A stretch of 64,000 nt of DNA, from contig JAHFWL010001296.1 in assembly GCA_021292165.1 (NCBI GenBank), positions 124,001 to 188,000 of the forward strand, given 5' to 3'. The position numbers and the translations under genes are program-made. The notes beneath the pieces are model-generated. The model did no database searches, had not been told where the DNA came from, and saw only the letters and a program-made list of their open reading frames with translations. Positions 1 through 9,998 of the stretch are shown here, one piece after another. Within the stretch, counting starts at the first letter, position 1. Every line of letters begins with the position of its first letter. Source of the stretch: Shinisaurus crocodilurus. Its lineage: Eukaryota; Chordata; Lepidosauria; Squamata; Shinisauridae.

Positions 1-73
1 GCAGCTCACACTTAGTCCCATTAACTGGGATTACATTGGTCTTGTTGATCAGGATGAATGAAATCCCTTAATG

Positions 74-180
74 CAGGGTTGGGGCACCTGTGGCTCATCC
101 AGATGTTGGATGAGAACACCCATCATCCCTGACCATTGGCCATGCTAGCCAGCACTGATGGGAGTTTGCAGGACATTTTA
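74..180. repeat. Fragment of a palindromic hAT-type MITE
   Basis: The stretch starts CAGGGTTGGGGCACC and runs into the arm sequence CCAGATGTTGGA, then CATCATCCCTGACC. This is the same arm design as the complete palindromic elements at 25711, 32620 and 46496. The right arm is eroded and no duplication can be placed, so it is called only as a fragment. Confidence 0.4.
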
Positions 181-378
181 TAGTTGCCTACCCAGTCAAG
201 CCAGATTGTAAGAATGCAGTAAATCTATACTGGAGGTGGCTCTAAACAGGCTCAATAAAGTAAGATTTTTTAAAAGCCCTGTTTTGTATCACCACCAAAC
301 ACAACTGAGAAATTGCACATTTTCCAACTGCACATTTTCACCTGAATTAGCTGATAATCAGCATGTCTCCCACAAATA

Positions 379-634
379 ATTTATTATTATTTATTTGTTA
401 CATTTATATCCTGCCTTTTTTCCCCCCTCCAAGGAGCCCAAGGTAGTGTACATGGTCCTCCTCCTCCTCCTCCTCCTCTCCATTTTATTTTCACAACAAC
501 CCTGTGAGGTAGGTTAGGCTGAGAGTCAGTGACTGGCCCAAAGTCACCCAGTGAGCTTCATGGCCAAGCGGGGACTAGAACCTGGATCTCCCGAGCCCCA
601 GTCCAACACTCTCACCACTACACCACACTGGCCT
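379..634 (-). mobile_element. Sauria-type tRNA-headed SINE
   Basis: Read on the minus strand it begins GCCAGTGTGGTGTAGTGG, continues through a B-box-like AGGTTCTAGTCC, a body with GGGTTGTTGTGAAAATAAAATGG, and ends in an AT-rich tail (TATAAATGTAACAAATAAA type). The head resembles a tRNA gene with Pol III A and B boxes, and the body and tail match the other eight or so copies here. A short (TCC)n lies inside at 459-478. Near full length. Confidence 0.8.
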
Positions 635-749
635 TCTCTTAAGCCCCTTTAAGATCCTATCAACATAAGCTGTATAAATAAGTCCCATGTTTACTAGAAC
701 TTCTGACTTCCTGTATATCTTTCACGACCCACGGGGCATTTTTTTTGTG

Positions 750-834
750 GAAGCACCAGGGTCACACCCTTCTTTCTCTAAATGCCCATGTCTGATGGGC
801 ATTTAGAGAAAGAAGGGTGTGACCCTGGTGCTTC
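750..834. repeat. Perfect hairpin, 40-bp arms
   Basis: Bases 750-789 are the exact reverse complement of 795-834, separated by a 5-base loop. The flanks continue the symmetry imperfectly (a T run and GGGGC on the left, an A run and GCCCC on the right). No open frame crosses it. It may be a very young foldback transposon or an inverted duplication. Its sequence matches no other repeat in the window. Confidence 0.85.
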
Positions 835-1075
835 AAAAAAGCCCCCCTGCTGCAAATTGCTCCCATGATCACTTGCTTGCTCGCTTGCTTGGGCAGGCAA
901 GCAACAGAGGAGAGGAACAGCAGCGGCCGTCATGCCTACCCTCTCTTCCCGGGAGCAGTGGGGATTGAGTCTACTGCTACAGTCCCCCTTTGCTCACCCA
1001 TTGTGAGCAAATGAGAAGGTTGGGATGCCCACCCAGAGTTGGCACTGTCAACAATTCAAGGTAGCCCACAGAATT

Positions 1076-1302
1076 ATTTATGTATTTATTTATTATGTTT
1101 ATATCCCGCCTTTTCCCCTGCAATCCTCCTCCTCCTCCTCCTCCTCCTCTCTGTTTTATCCTCACAACAATCCTGTGAAGTAGGTTAGGCTGAGTCAGGG
1201 ACTGGCCCAAAGTCACCCAGCGAGCTTTGTGGCCTAGCAGGGACTAGAACCTAGATCTCCTGAGTCCCAGTCCAATACTCTGACCACTGTGCCACACTGA
1301 CT
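1076..1302 (-). mobile_element. Sauria-type SINE, internally shortened
   Basis: Same family as 379-634. The AT-rich tail is at the left, followed by a (CCT)n tract (1126-1149), the CACAACAATCCTGTGAAGTAGG body, and the tRNA-like head, whose start (GTGTGGCACAGTGG on the minus strand) lies near 1302. Part of the segment between tail and body is missing. Confidence 0.75.
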
Positions 1303-2362
1303 CTCCAATTACGTCTCCCTGAGAAAACATGTGATGCATCCAACACATGTATGTAAGAAAGGCAGATATCCCACCTCTTGCTCACAAAGCCATCTATGTT
1401 GTGCACAGCAGGCATTGTCTGTCTGTCTACCTTCATGCAAAAACTCAATGGAGCCCTACAATCCAAACATCCGCCTCCTGCAACACATAAATAACCTATC
1501 ACTTCTATAAAGCAAGCTACACTATTAATCATGGGCGGAAAAGCTCTTGGGGACTCTTGGCTGCATTTCATAAATATTAAAATATGGGGGGGGGGATTTC
1601 CTGAGTCATTTTACAAGTTTGTTCTCCTGGCAGCAATTAGCGAGAACTATACGCTTTAGGTCTGTTGGTAGTAGTTGGATTACATACATTAATAATCTGT
1701 AATGCTTTAACCAGAGATCATATAATAAAGTAACTCAAGCTTTGCAAGTTATTATCTCTGCTTGTGAAATCCACATACTCTATAAGTTGCTAATTAAGGG
1801 CACATTAGAGTGACAGTTCAGTAAATTTTATGGTCTGGTTCATCTTTCCTTCAAGGAACGAATGGATTGCAAATATATGAAACCGTCAAACAGAGCATAA
1901 TCAATTCCAAGCACATTCGGAGTACCATGCATTTAATCATTAAGAGTAACATCATCATCGGTGCTTTGAAATGCTAGGCATTCAGTGCATAATGATAAAA
2001 GAATGATAGGAATATAGGATAATCTGCTAATGAGACTTCCTTCTGTACATACCGGTATGTGATTATTTTTAGTTCCACAACTTCTTGGGTGGAGTGGCAA
2101 ACTTTTAAGCAGATTGATTATGTCTATGCAGGGTAAGTATAGACATAGCACTTACCCTGAATAGAATTAACATCATGGCAAGGAGGAGACCAGCCTGACC
2201 CCATACATTGGCCAAAGAAGGAACAGCTGCGGGGAGCTTGTTTTGCCCTTCCCTGCAAGAGAAAAGAAAAAAAAGATATTTAAGAACCTTGTAACTAAGA
2301 ACTGGTGCCTGAGTTTTGCTTTCTTCCTCCTCCCTCCCAATCCCTCTTCCTTTTGTGTCATG
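1303..2362. other. No recognisable feature
   Basis: AT-rich single-copy-looking sequence. A 106-codon frame near 1251-1571 overlaps the SINE and has no recognisable domain. A short 10-bp-arm hairpin (GGTAAGT / ACTTACC) lies at about 2128-2160, just past this stretch's midpoint. No RNA gene or repeat was recognised. Confidence 0.4.
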
Positions 2363-2490
2363 TCTTCTAGATTGTAAACCTAAGGGCAGGGACTGTCTAA
2401 TATTAATCTTTGTAAGCCACTCTGGGACCCCTTTTTGGCTGAAGAGTGGGGTAAAAATGCTGTAAATAAATAAATAATAAATAAATAAGT
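2363..2490 (+). repeat. 3' tail of an unclassified interspersed repeat
   Basis: The string TTCTAGATTGTAAACCTAAGG, then GCAGGGACTGTCTAAT, then TAAGCCACTCTGGGACC and a terminal (AAAT)n has the layout of a non-LTR or SINE 3' end. A related start, TTCTAGATTGTAAGC, recurs at 28350. I cannot assign the family with certainty. Confidence 0.35.
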
Positions 2491-2653
2491 AAGAGTATAG
2501 ATGCATTTTGTATTTATTGCATAGCTTGGGGAGAATAAGGTACAGTGGAGGTGGTCCTGGAAAAGAAAAGAGCTCCTTGCCCGCTTTAGCAACTTGAAGA
2601 GGTGCTACATCTCAGTGGGAGAGTACACGCCTTGTAAGTAGGAGGTGCTAGAA

Positions 2654-3113
2654 CAGAGGTGGACAACTTCTCTTGGGTCAAGGAATGCATAAGCTGTAGG
2701 GGTATGCACACATGCACACATGCACACATCACACATAGAGGCATGCATGCATGCATGCATGCATACAGCCCGCCCCCAAATCCTACTGCAGATTGCTGGG
2801 GTGAGGCTTTAACGTCACCTCACCCCCATCCCAGAGATATCACTGAGCCTCCTCCCATCGCAGTGATGCTGCTAAAGATAGTTGCAGTGGGGTGGAGGCT
2901 TTAATCTCGCCCCATTGCAGTGATTTTTAGGGAAAGAGGGCACATGGGGATGACTTCTCATGCACCCTCTTTCCATGCAGCACGGGGCTCCCACCAGCCT
3001 GCCAAACACCCTGGGGCCTTCAGTGGCAACGTGCGTGGGGGGGGGGGGAGGGCATGCACAAATGGCCATGGAGGGCTACATGTGGTGTATGGTTTGTGTA
3101 TTGCTCACCCCTG
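2654..3113. mobile_element. Degraded hAT-like non-autonomous element
   Basis: The left end CAGAGGTGGACAAC and the reverse complement of the right end, CAGGGGTGAGCAAT, agree at 11 of 14 positions. The flanks tgctagaa and tcctagac match at 6 of 8 bases, as expected for an old 8-bp hAT duplication. The inside has CACATG and GCATGCATGC simple repeats and a G run near 3038. There is no transposase. The call rests on the end structure only. Confidence 0.55.
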
Positions 3114-3574
3114 TCCTAGACTCAGTCACTGGTGTCTCTTGTCAGAGGATCTGAGGTAGCAGATGGCGGGTAATATACCTGCTGAGATCTTGGAGTCTCT
3201 GTCAGTAAAAAAAACATAGCACAGCAGCATCCTATGAGTGTTGAATGGCATGTTCATGTGGTGAATGCCATTATACCTGAAGGGAAAATGCCTACTTGCA
3301 AACACAGAATGTCGTACATCAAGACTAACAGCTACAGAGAGGAGGCTAGTTTCCAAGCATTCTATTTACTAAGTTGGTAGGTTTTGAAGTGGGACATGAG
3401 TTTAACAGAGGGTGTGTTTCAAAAAGTTGGTTCCATGCATTAAAACTAAGGTAGTCATCATCATCAGGCGATCACTCGTGACCGAGTAAGATTGTCTTCC
3501 AGGATAAAAATTTACAAAAAGAAAATTTTAAAAGGAGGAAATTCTAAAGAAAATTGTGTAGATTCTAGCGATGG
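3114..3574. other. No recognisable feature
   Basis: Contains a short run CATCATCATCAGGCGATCACTC near 3456 that may belong to an old repeat. I see no gene, RNA or element boundary. Confidence 0.35.
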
Positions 3575-3768
3575 GTCCGTAAGTAGCCTTATTTTGTTGG
3601 GGGAAAAACCCCATTGATTTTAATAGGGACTCGTGGTGGAGTCAGCTTTGGGAGTGACTCGGGACTCGGGAGTCACCATTTTGGACCAAGGACTCGGACT
3701 CGAGACTCGGGTCCAAAGACTCGTGACTCGACTCGTGACTCGAGACCAAGGACTCTTCAACATCCCTG
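3575..3768 (+). mobile_element. Right-end fragment of the ACTCG-array hAT family
   Basis: Runs from GTAGCCTTATTTTGTTGGG through the AATAGGGACTCGTGG block into repeated GACTCG/ACTCGAG motifs and the terminal CTTCAACATCCCTG. It matches the right half of the complete copy at 14950-15729. The left end is missing and no flanking duplication is visible. The final CATCCCTG abuts the SINE at 3769. Confidence 0.8.
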
Positions 3769-3945
3769 CCTTATACGGAGTCAGACCCTTGGTCCATCTA
3801 GCCCAGTATTGTCGACACTGACTGGCAGCGGCTCTCCAGGGTTTCAGGCAGGATTCTTTCTAAGCCCTACCAGGAGGCCGGGGATTGAACCTGGGACCTT
3901 CTGCATGCAAAGCATGTGCTCTATCACACCGAGCAATGGTCCCTC
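3769..3945 (-). mobile_element. tRNA-derived SINE (second family)
   Basis: On the minus strand it carries a tRNA-like head (TAGAGCACATGCTTTGCATG, then AGGTCCCAGGTTCAATCCCC), the body CTGGAGAGCCGCTGCCAGTC, and the end CTAGATGGACCAAGGGTCTG. The complete plus-strand copy is at 18350-18541. The A and B boxes are recognisable. Its 5' end abuts the 5S-like sequence at 3946 with no spacer. Confidence 0.8.
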
Positions 3946-4046
3946 CCTACAGCACCTGGTATTCCAAGGTGGTCACCCATCCAAGCACTAACCAGGCCCG
4001 ACCCTACTTAGCTTCCAAGCTCGGGCTGTGCAGGGCTGTTCAGGGT
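3946..4046 (-). pseudogene. 5S rRNA pseudogene, mainly the 3' half
   Basis: On the minus strand the segment AAGCTAAGTAGGGTCGGGCC, then TGGTTAGTGCTTGGATGGGT, then GGAATACCAGGTGCTGTAG follows the 3' half of vertebrate 5S rRNA closely, including the natural 3' terminus. The 5' half is collapsed to traces (GTTCAGGG, GATCGGGC-like). Unlike the 5S SINEs elsewhere in the window it has no CR1-type tail. It is either a retro-pseudogene or the 5S head of a chimeric 5S+tRNA SINE, since the tRNA-like unit follows at once. Confidence 0.75.
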
Positions 4047-4441
4047 TAGTCCTCTTACTGTTCTGCTCTTGTTTTGGAGAGACAATAAAGTTCTTCTTTA
4101 GCTTTCTGACTAGAGTGTCTTCTAAGCCTTCCATAACAGCATCAGCCTTGGGTGCTCTTCCCTCCAAAGTAGCAGAGCCTGTAAAAGGCTGTCCTGAAAT
4201 TTCAGTCATTCAGAGTAGGAGGAGATGAAAATAATGTTATATTTCCTTGAGTTACGGCCTGGCAACTAAAGGGCCTAACTTCCCATCTTGTATTGGAACT
4301 TCTTCCCACACTGATGCGTTTATTTATTATATTTATTGAAAGCCTCATAAAGCTAGTTTTCATTAATGGTATCTGAATACCACGCAGAACAGAATCTTGA
4401 AATGTTATGTGAGAATTCCCTTCATCTACCTTGCATGTTAC
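4047..4441. other. No recognisable feature
   Basis: AT-rich sequence with short TTTATT tracts at 4318. No gene or repeat was recognised. Confidence 0.35.
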
Positions 4442-5030
4442 TGTTGCAAAAATATGCTCAGAGTCCTCTCCCGGAGAGCCAATACTCGAGGAAAGGGAAG
4501 CAGCACACCAGAAGTGAATTTTCAAAGTTTTATTTTAGCAAAAAGGCTCAGCCCTGTGGTTCGCGCCAGGATCAGAAGCTGAACAAAGGGAAAAGGAAAC
4601 ATGCAGGTCTTTTTATGCTTTTACACTCATTGGTTCATTCATTTTCAGCAAATCAAATGTGTTCGCTTAAACATGCTAACCAATCACGTACATTAATTTG
4701 AACATGGCAATAACCAATCAGAGACATTTCTTTGAACATAGTACGGTAAGTATCTGTCTTTAGTTACATATAAGGCTATCTATCCCTTCCTCCCTTGGCT
4801 AGGTTGATGCTTCTCATGACCTTTAGGGCACCCGAGATATCAGATGTCTCATGAATTTGCTACTCTTGGTACCCCTTATTAATCGAAGAAACTCTTCTTT
4901 CATTTGTACATCGGGAATTTGCACCTGAGAATACACATCAGGGATGAGACTCAAGCCAAGGAGAAGAGAAGATATGGCGGCGCCAGACATACAACTAAAC
5001 CAAGAAGCGACACAGCTCTTCAAGGTTCTC
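4442..5030 (-). mobile_element. Possible solo LTR, boundaries unresolved
   Basis: Read on the minus strand there are several CCAAT-type boxes (4620-4730), a GCATAAAAAG TATA-like box near 4610, and about 70 bases further an AATAAA signal near 4530 followed by a GT-rich stretch. This order fits a U3-R-U5 layout. The left edge could be TGTTGC at 4442 preceded by gttac, but I found no matching duplication on the right. It is therefore only a candidate. Confidence 0.3.
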
Positions 5031-5409
5031 TGGCTAAAATAGCAATTGGCAGATGGGCAAGGTTAGGAGAGCAGAGAGATTAATAAATCTAACAATGTGT
5101 GCTATATACAGCTTTGTTGATTGCATGTGTATGATGGAACTTTTTTCTTTCACTTTGTAAATATACCATGTCCACTTTTCTAACATAACCCTGACTAATG
5201 TTTTCACGGGTGTATGTCTTTCTAGAACTGTGTTTTCCAGGAGCACATTCTGTTGTTATGTATGGGGTTGTTTTTGTTGAAAGGAAGAAACTAGTTAACC
5301 AATTCCCTAGGCCTGGTTTTCACTGAGTGGCTGTGCCACTTCAGATTGCAGAAGCTGGGCCTCCTGTGACTGAAAGCTCCTTCACAAAAATAATTATGAA
5401 CTTTATGAA
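5031..5409. other. No recognisable feature
   Basis: Nothing beyond short A- and T-rich runs was recognised. Confidence 0.3.
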
Positions 5410-5612
5410 GTTGCCTTTTATTGAATCTAACCATTGGTTCATCTAGCCCAGTATTTATGCAATTTGATCATCAGCATCTCTCCAGGGTCTCAGGCAGAGA
5501 TCTTTCCTGTCACCTGAGAAGTCTTTTCACATCACCTGCTACCTGATCGTTTATTCACCTGGGACATTCTGCATGCAAAGCATGTACCCTACCCCTGAGC
5601 GATGACCTCTCC
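5410..5612 (-). mobile_element. tRNA-derived SINE, diverged copy
   Basis: Carries CATTGGTTCATCTAGCCCAG, TCTCCAGGGTCTCAGGCAG and TTCTGCATGCAAAGCATGT in the same order as the copy at 3769-3945. About 40 bases of unrelated sequence are inserted between the body and the tRNA-like head (around 5510-5555). Confidence 0.7.
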
Positions 5613-6755
5613 CTATAGAAAGGCAGAGCGCATTTTGCCCAGGTCCCCCTCAAACCTGGCACTGGTCTGGAAATTGTACAGCCCAGTACATGTTTACCAC
5701 CTCAATGAGAACTAGACCTTAGGAGGACTTTTTAAATGCTATCCCTTTCACAGGCTCAATGAAGCAGGTTTTGGGGAAGCCTCTTGTTAAGATAATTGCA
5801 GAACATTGCCAGAGGTAGCACTGTCTTGGTTCCACACAACATTAAATTCTACTGTGATAACCCAACACTAATCTATAGTATTAGTGGCGGATTTTTTGGC
5901 TGCCTAAGGATCTGCAGAAAATGAAGAGAGTAGGCAGGGAGAATATAAACCATATGGACACAACATCTGTGGTAAAAAGAACACTTTTGGCGATTACCAT
6001 GAAAAACAGGGAAAATGCTTGGTTGGGCTTTTAATTTATGTTCTTGCTACATGTAGGGTTACGCTCCCCCTCTCTTTCTCGCAGAATAATGGCAAGAATG
6101 CAGCACTAATCTCTAGCGAGTTTTAACCAGCGAACAGACTGAGTTTCACACAGGTTGGAAAAATAGCCCGTAGTCTGAAACAGCACAGACTTCAAGGAAA
6201 GTTACGCAGCTGTTAGATTTGAGCACAGCACTTTTGCCCTTGCCATGATGCACCCCTACAGCCTGCTGAGGGAGGGGTCTGCACACTCCATTCACCTGAG
6301 GGGGGCCTGCCCCACAGCAGGGGAGGGTGAAGGTTTATAACTGTCCCTCAGTCTACTTCCTCCTGGCTTCAAAAGCTATGCGTGTTGACTGACAGCGGTA
6401 TTGCAGGCTTCGAACACACAGAGACATTTAAATTAATTAAAATTAATTAATGTACTTTTACAAAAAATTTTTAAAATAAAATAACCCCAAGCTTCATGCC
6501 CCTAAGATCCCCTTAGTTGTGTAACTATTGTGTAACTATAGTTGTGTAACTATTATACCACTGTGGCACCCTCCACTGAGTTGTGCTCCCAGCGTCTTCG
6601 AATTATGATTTATAAGCAAAGCTTAGAAGAGTGCAGCCTATTTGGCTTAGGGAAAAATAGATTTCAAGAGAAAAACAGCACAGAAAAGGTGCCACAGTTG
6701 AGAAAGAAGAGCTGTTCATAGTTTACAAAACTAATAGCTACAAATTGGACATTGG
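5613..6755. other. No recognisable feature
   Basis: About 1.1 kb with no frame above background and no repeat that I can identify. It may be single-copy DNA or very old repeats. Confidence 0.35.
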
Positions 6756-7093
6756 CTGGGTTCAGACAGCATGATAACCCACACTCAAGGGTTGAGTATG
6801 GGTTGAGTGTGAGTTGTTGTTGAACTGTGGGTTGTTGAAATGTGGGTTATTGTGTTGTCTGAACCCAGCTGTGCTAACAAACTATGGTTTGTTAACCACG
6901 AACAACCCACAGTTCACAATCCAACAACAAACCATGGGTTCTCTTTGTGGGTTCTTCATGGTTAACAAACCATGGTTTGGTAGCACAGCTGGGTTCAGAC
7001 AACACTATAACCTACATTTCAACAACAACCCACGGTTCAACTACAACCCATACTCAACCTTTGAGTGTGGGTTATTGTGTTGCCTGAACCCAG
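6756..7093. mobile_element. Palindromic foldback element (CTGGGTTCAG family)
   Basis: Both ends read CTGGGTTCAG(A/G)CA inward. The whole 338 bp folds on itself: unit 6756-6868, centre 6869-6988 and unit 6989-7093. The two outer units each start CTGGGTTCAG and end CTGAACCCAG, and the centre is also an inverted repeat (CTGTGCTAACAAAC / GTTTGGTAGCACAG). A second copy is at 46721-47000. The element has no coding capacity and no clear target duplication, so the superfamily is open. Confidence 0.8.
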
Positions 7094-7159
7094 TTACTAA
7101 CAAATCTACATTGGATATAAAAAACAAAGTTATTAATGCTGCAGTCATATATCAACTTA

Positions 7160-7236
7160 TCTGAAAGTGAACCCCACTAGACTCAGTGGTGCTTACTTCT
7201 GGTAAACATGTATAAGATTGCACTGCTAAACAATCA
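7160..7236 (-). repeat. Fragment of a short interspersed repeat
   Basis: Contains GACTCAGTGGTGCTTACTTC and GTATAAGATTGCACTGC, matching the core and end of the better copy at 54302-54394 (GGACTTACTCCCAGG, TATAGGATTGCAGCC). Function unknown. Confidence 0.4.
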
Positions 7237-7344
7237 GATGCACCAGATTCTGGAATAATAAATCTGTTACTCTTTATTGTTTTGCTACAACAGACTAAAA
7301 TGACTACTTTTCTGGAATAGTCTCTCTGGAACACTTGTGGGCAG

Positions 7345-7718
7345 CAAATATACTCACCTTCAAGATAGACATGGATAGATTTCTGAATGATCTTCAGTAG
7401 AGGGTCTTATGTAGGTGCCACTGCCATCTAAGGTGAGGCAGGTGACTACCAGAGAGAGGGCCTTCTCGGTGGTGGCACCCGGGTTGTGAAACATGCTTTC
7501 CAGAGCAGTCTGCCTGGCACCAACTTTGTTGCCCTTTTGGCACCAACCAAACACTTAAAAATAAATAAATTCCCAGGCTGTTTAGACTTAATTTTAGACT
7601 TGCTAACTGGCTTTAAAGAACTCTTTTCCTTTTAATGTTTTATGGTTGTTCTGAGTTGTATTTTTTGTGTTTTTGTTTTATGTAAACTGCCCAGGGAATT
7701 TCTGTTCAATGGCGGCAT
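7345..7718 (+). mobile_element. L2-type LINE 3' end
   Basis: The stretch GAGAGAGGGCCTTCTCGGTGG translates to the ERAFSVV motif seen near the end of L2-type ORF2. It is followed after T-rich sequence by GTAAACTGCCCAGGGAATTT and GGCGGCATAGAAA, which resembles the usual L2 3' end. The L1 inserted into its last bases, and the L1 target duplication (7719-7733) is L2 sequence. Confidence 0.55.
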
Positions 7719-7733
7719 AGAAACTGATATAAT
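7719..7733. repeat. L1 target-site duplication, left copy
   Basis: AGAAACTGATATAAT at 7719-7733 is identical to 14458-14472, just beyond the poly(A) tail. Fifteen bases is in the normal range for target-primed reverse transcription. It shows that the whole block 7734-14457 lies between one pair of duplications. Confidence 0.9.
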
Positions 7734-7939
7734 GGGGGAGGAGCCTGCGCTGGCTATGGAGCAGTAGCTTTTCTGCCGAGCTCCCGGAATGATTTGAAAA
7801 CATCTGCAAATACACAGGAGAGACAAAGCGTGAGTTTAAATTCCTTTGCTGTTTGCTTTCTGGAAAGTATGCAGATATAGAGCTAATAAAGAAATAACAA
7901 GAATAGCTTTCTTTTGATGTGCTTCGCTCTGGATTGTTT
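7734..7939 (+). promoter_or_regulatory. L1 5' UTR
   Basis: The element starts GGGGGAGGAGCCTGCGCTGG directly after the duplication and runs about 200 bases (about 410 if the downstream ATG is used) before ORF1. L1 promoters lie in this region. I infer promoter function from position only. The unbroken 5' end shows that this insertion is not 5' truncated. Confidence 0.6.
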
Positions 7940-9043
7940 ATGAGCTCCAGACGGGTGAAAAAGTCCCTACCCCCTCTTTGGAAACGCGATCGGGCGCATC
8001 CCTCGGATAACAGTTTGAAAAGGCTAATTAGGATCCTTGACACTAAAGATATTGAATGTTCTTATCAAACTGTGCAACAGGGTCCTGATAAGAAGCCACG
8101 AGGTAGTGAAAGTTTCGAGACAGCGAGGGGGAAGGGCGGAAAAATGGCGGATTCAGCTGGCAAATTCCCTGCTGGTGCCAAGCCAAAGTCAATATCTCCA
8201 GCCAAGCTTAAAGGGGCAGCACCAGATTGGGAGAAAATTCTATCACAGTTTCAAAGCTCTATGGAAGCAGGCCAGCAGAAACAAATAGAAGCAATTGAGA
8301 AATTTCAAAATCTGCATCAAGAGGATATGAAGCAAATGCGAAATTCCATAGATCAATTAGGGGTTCAAGTTAAAGAGCTGCAAGCTAGAGTGGATAAAGT
8401 GGAAAAACTCCAGGTGAAGGATGAAAAAAGTTTTGAAAAGTATGAAATGAAATTTAATGAGATGGAAATACAGATGATTAACATGCAAGACAGGCAACGT
8501 CGTTCCAACATTCGGATCAGAGGCTTCCCCATGGAGATGGGGGAGACTGGATATAAGTTAAGAGGCAGTATTTTGGAATGGATGAATGAAGCTGTCTCTG
8601 GAGAAACAATTTTTTGGGATGATATGGACATTGAGATTGTGCATAGAGTGGGAGTATTAAGGCGTGGTATGACATCCAGAGATGTTGTACTGAAATTTGC
8701 AAATTTATACAAGAAGGATGTCTTCATGAAAGAGATTAGAAAGAAAGGTCAAGTAGCTTTCAAGGGGGCTACTTTGCAAATCTACAATGATCTTTGTCAG
8801 CAAACAATAAAGTGGAGGCGAAGTGTTAAACCGTGTACAGCAGTCTTGATCAGAAAGGGATTACAATACAATTGGGGTTACCCAGTTTTTCTTACTTTTG
8901 TGTGGAACAGTAAGAGATACAAGATTTCATCATGTGATCAAGGTATGGGCCTGCTGGGAGAGTTGGGGCTTCATGATGATGCGGAGGGTCCAGAATCGAT
9001 GGGTCAACTGGAAGAAGAAGGAGCCAGTGGAGGAATTGTATAA
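7940..9043 (+). CDS. L1 ORF1 protein (RNA-binding chaperone)
   Basis: ORF1p coats L1 RNA as a trimer and acts as a nucleic acid chaperone in the cytoplasmic L1 particle. Two starts are possible: ATG at 7940, and ATG at 8144 in a much stronger context (AAAATGG, giving MADSAGKF). The second would give about 299 residues, a common L1 ORF1p length. From the 8144 start, residues about 28-118 are rich in E, K, Q and hydrophobics in heptad spacing and should form the coiled coil. RRSNIRIRGFP at about 119 marks the start of the RRM, and GATLQIYNDLCQQTIKWRR belongs to the C-terminal domain, followed by FLTFVWNSKRYKI. The frame is open to the TAA before 9044, which is notable beside the broken ORF2. 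Confidence 0.85.
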   Translation: MSSRRVKKSLPPLWKRDRAHPSDNSLKRLIRILDTKDIECSYQTVQQGPDKKPRGSESFETARGKGGKMADSAGKFPAGAKPKSISPAKLKGAAPDWEKILSQFQSSMEAGQQKQIEAIEKFQNLHQEDMKQMRNSIDQLGVQVKELQARVDKVEKLQVKDEKSFEKYEMKFNEMEIQMINMQDRQRRSNIRIRGFPMEMGETGYKLRGSILEWMNEAVSGETIFWDDMDIEIVHRVGVLRRGMTSRDVVLKFANLYKKDVFMKEIRKKGQVAFKGATLQIYNDLCQQTIKWRRSVKPCTAVLIRKGLQYNWGYPVFLTFVWNSKRYKISSCDQGMGLLGELGLHDDAEGPESMGQLEEEGASGGIV

Positions 9044-9306
9044 GAGGTCGTTTCAACACGAGAAGAAAAAAGAAATAGAAAATGTTTTATAAAGAAGTTA
9101 TCCGGGAGGGAATGAGGGGCTGCTGTTCGGGCTGGTGATGGGTCCTTTCCCCCCCCCCTGGGATAGGTGGGTAGGTTTAGGGTGGGGCAAGTTGCCCTGG
9201 CTAAGCAGGGGGGATAGTTTAGATGAATGTGGGGGTGGGTTAAGGGGTATGTTATTGTGTATTATTTCACTTTTGGGGACCAAAAAAGAAAAAATGTTGT
9301 TAATAG

Positions 9307-9998
9307 ATGGATTATAAGTTAAGAATTTCAACTTTAAATGTTAAGGGGCTAGGGTCAGTTACTAAGAGAAGGCGAATAGAAGCACTTCTTAAAAAGGATA
9401 AGGCAGATATTATATTCTTGCAAGAAACGCACCAGGCAAGGAAAGGAGTCAATGAATTGAAATTGAGGTGGTCTAGAATATATGAGATAGCATGTGGATC
9501 ATCTAAATCGCGAGGAGTAGCAATTATAATTTCAAAGAATTGTGGTTTTAATGTTCTAAAGGTGAAAAAGGATGATACAGGTAGATATATTATAATGTAT
9601 GGGACCTTGGGAGGGGAAGAATATGTTATTGTTAATGTTTATGCTCCCAATCAAAATCAAGGAGAATTTTATCAACATGTGTTTAAAGAAATGGGTAATT
9701 TTCAAAATCAAAGGGTTATTATGGCTGGGGACTTTAACATGGTATTGGATAGAAGAAAAGACAAATCCAATCCGACGAGAGAAGATCAGAGAAATAATCT
9801 AACGATCTTGAATAAGTTAATTAGTAAGGAAGGGTTGCTAGATGTTTGGAGAGGGGTCAAGGGGAATGAGGAAAGATATACATTTTACTCATCAGCAAAT
9901 AAGAATTATTCTAGGATAGATTTTATTTTTGTGTCCAGGACACTGTTGTCAAGGGTCCTGGGCACAGAGATAGGAGTGATAAAGTTACAGATCATGCT
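9307..9998 (+). pseudogene. L1 ORF2 endonuclease domain
   Basis: Starts at ATG 9307, 263 bases after ORF1 across a G-rich spacer. The APE-type endonuclease nicks target DNA to prime reverse transcription. Visible motifs in order are STLNVKGLGS (catalytic Asn), FLQETH (catalytic Glu), VNVYAPN, MAGDFNMVLD (Asp/Asn pair) and SRIDFIFVS. The last motif, TDHALV with the catalytic His, is read only after a one-base frameshift near 9980. This separates the domain from the RT, so no full-length ORF2 protein can be made from this frame. Confidence 0.9.

Noticed and set aside
750..834. microRNA precursor
   Set aside because: Arms are perfectly paired over 40 bp with a tiny loop, unlike the imperfect stems of conserved pre-miRNAs. 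No expression evidence is available.
6814..7164. 116-codon frame with repeated CGLLCCLNP
   Set aside because: It is the translation of the foldback arms; the repetition mirrors the inverted DNA repeats.
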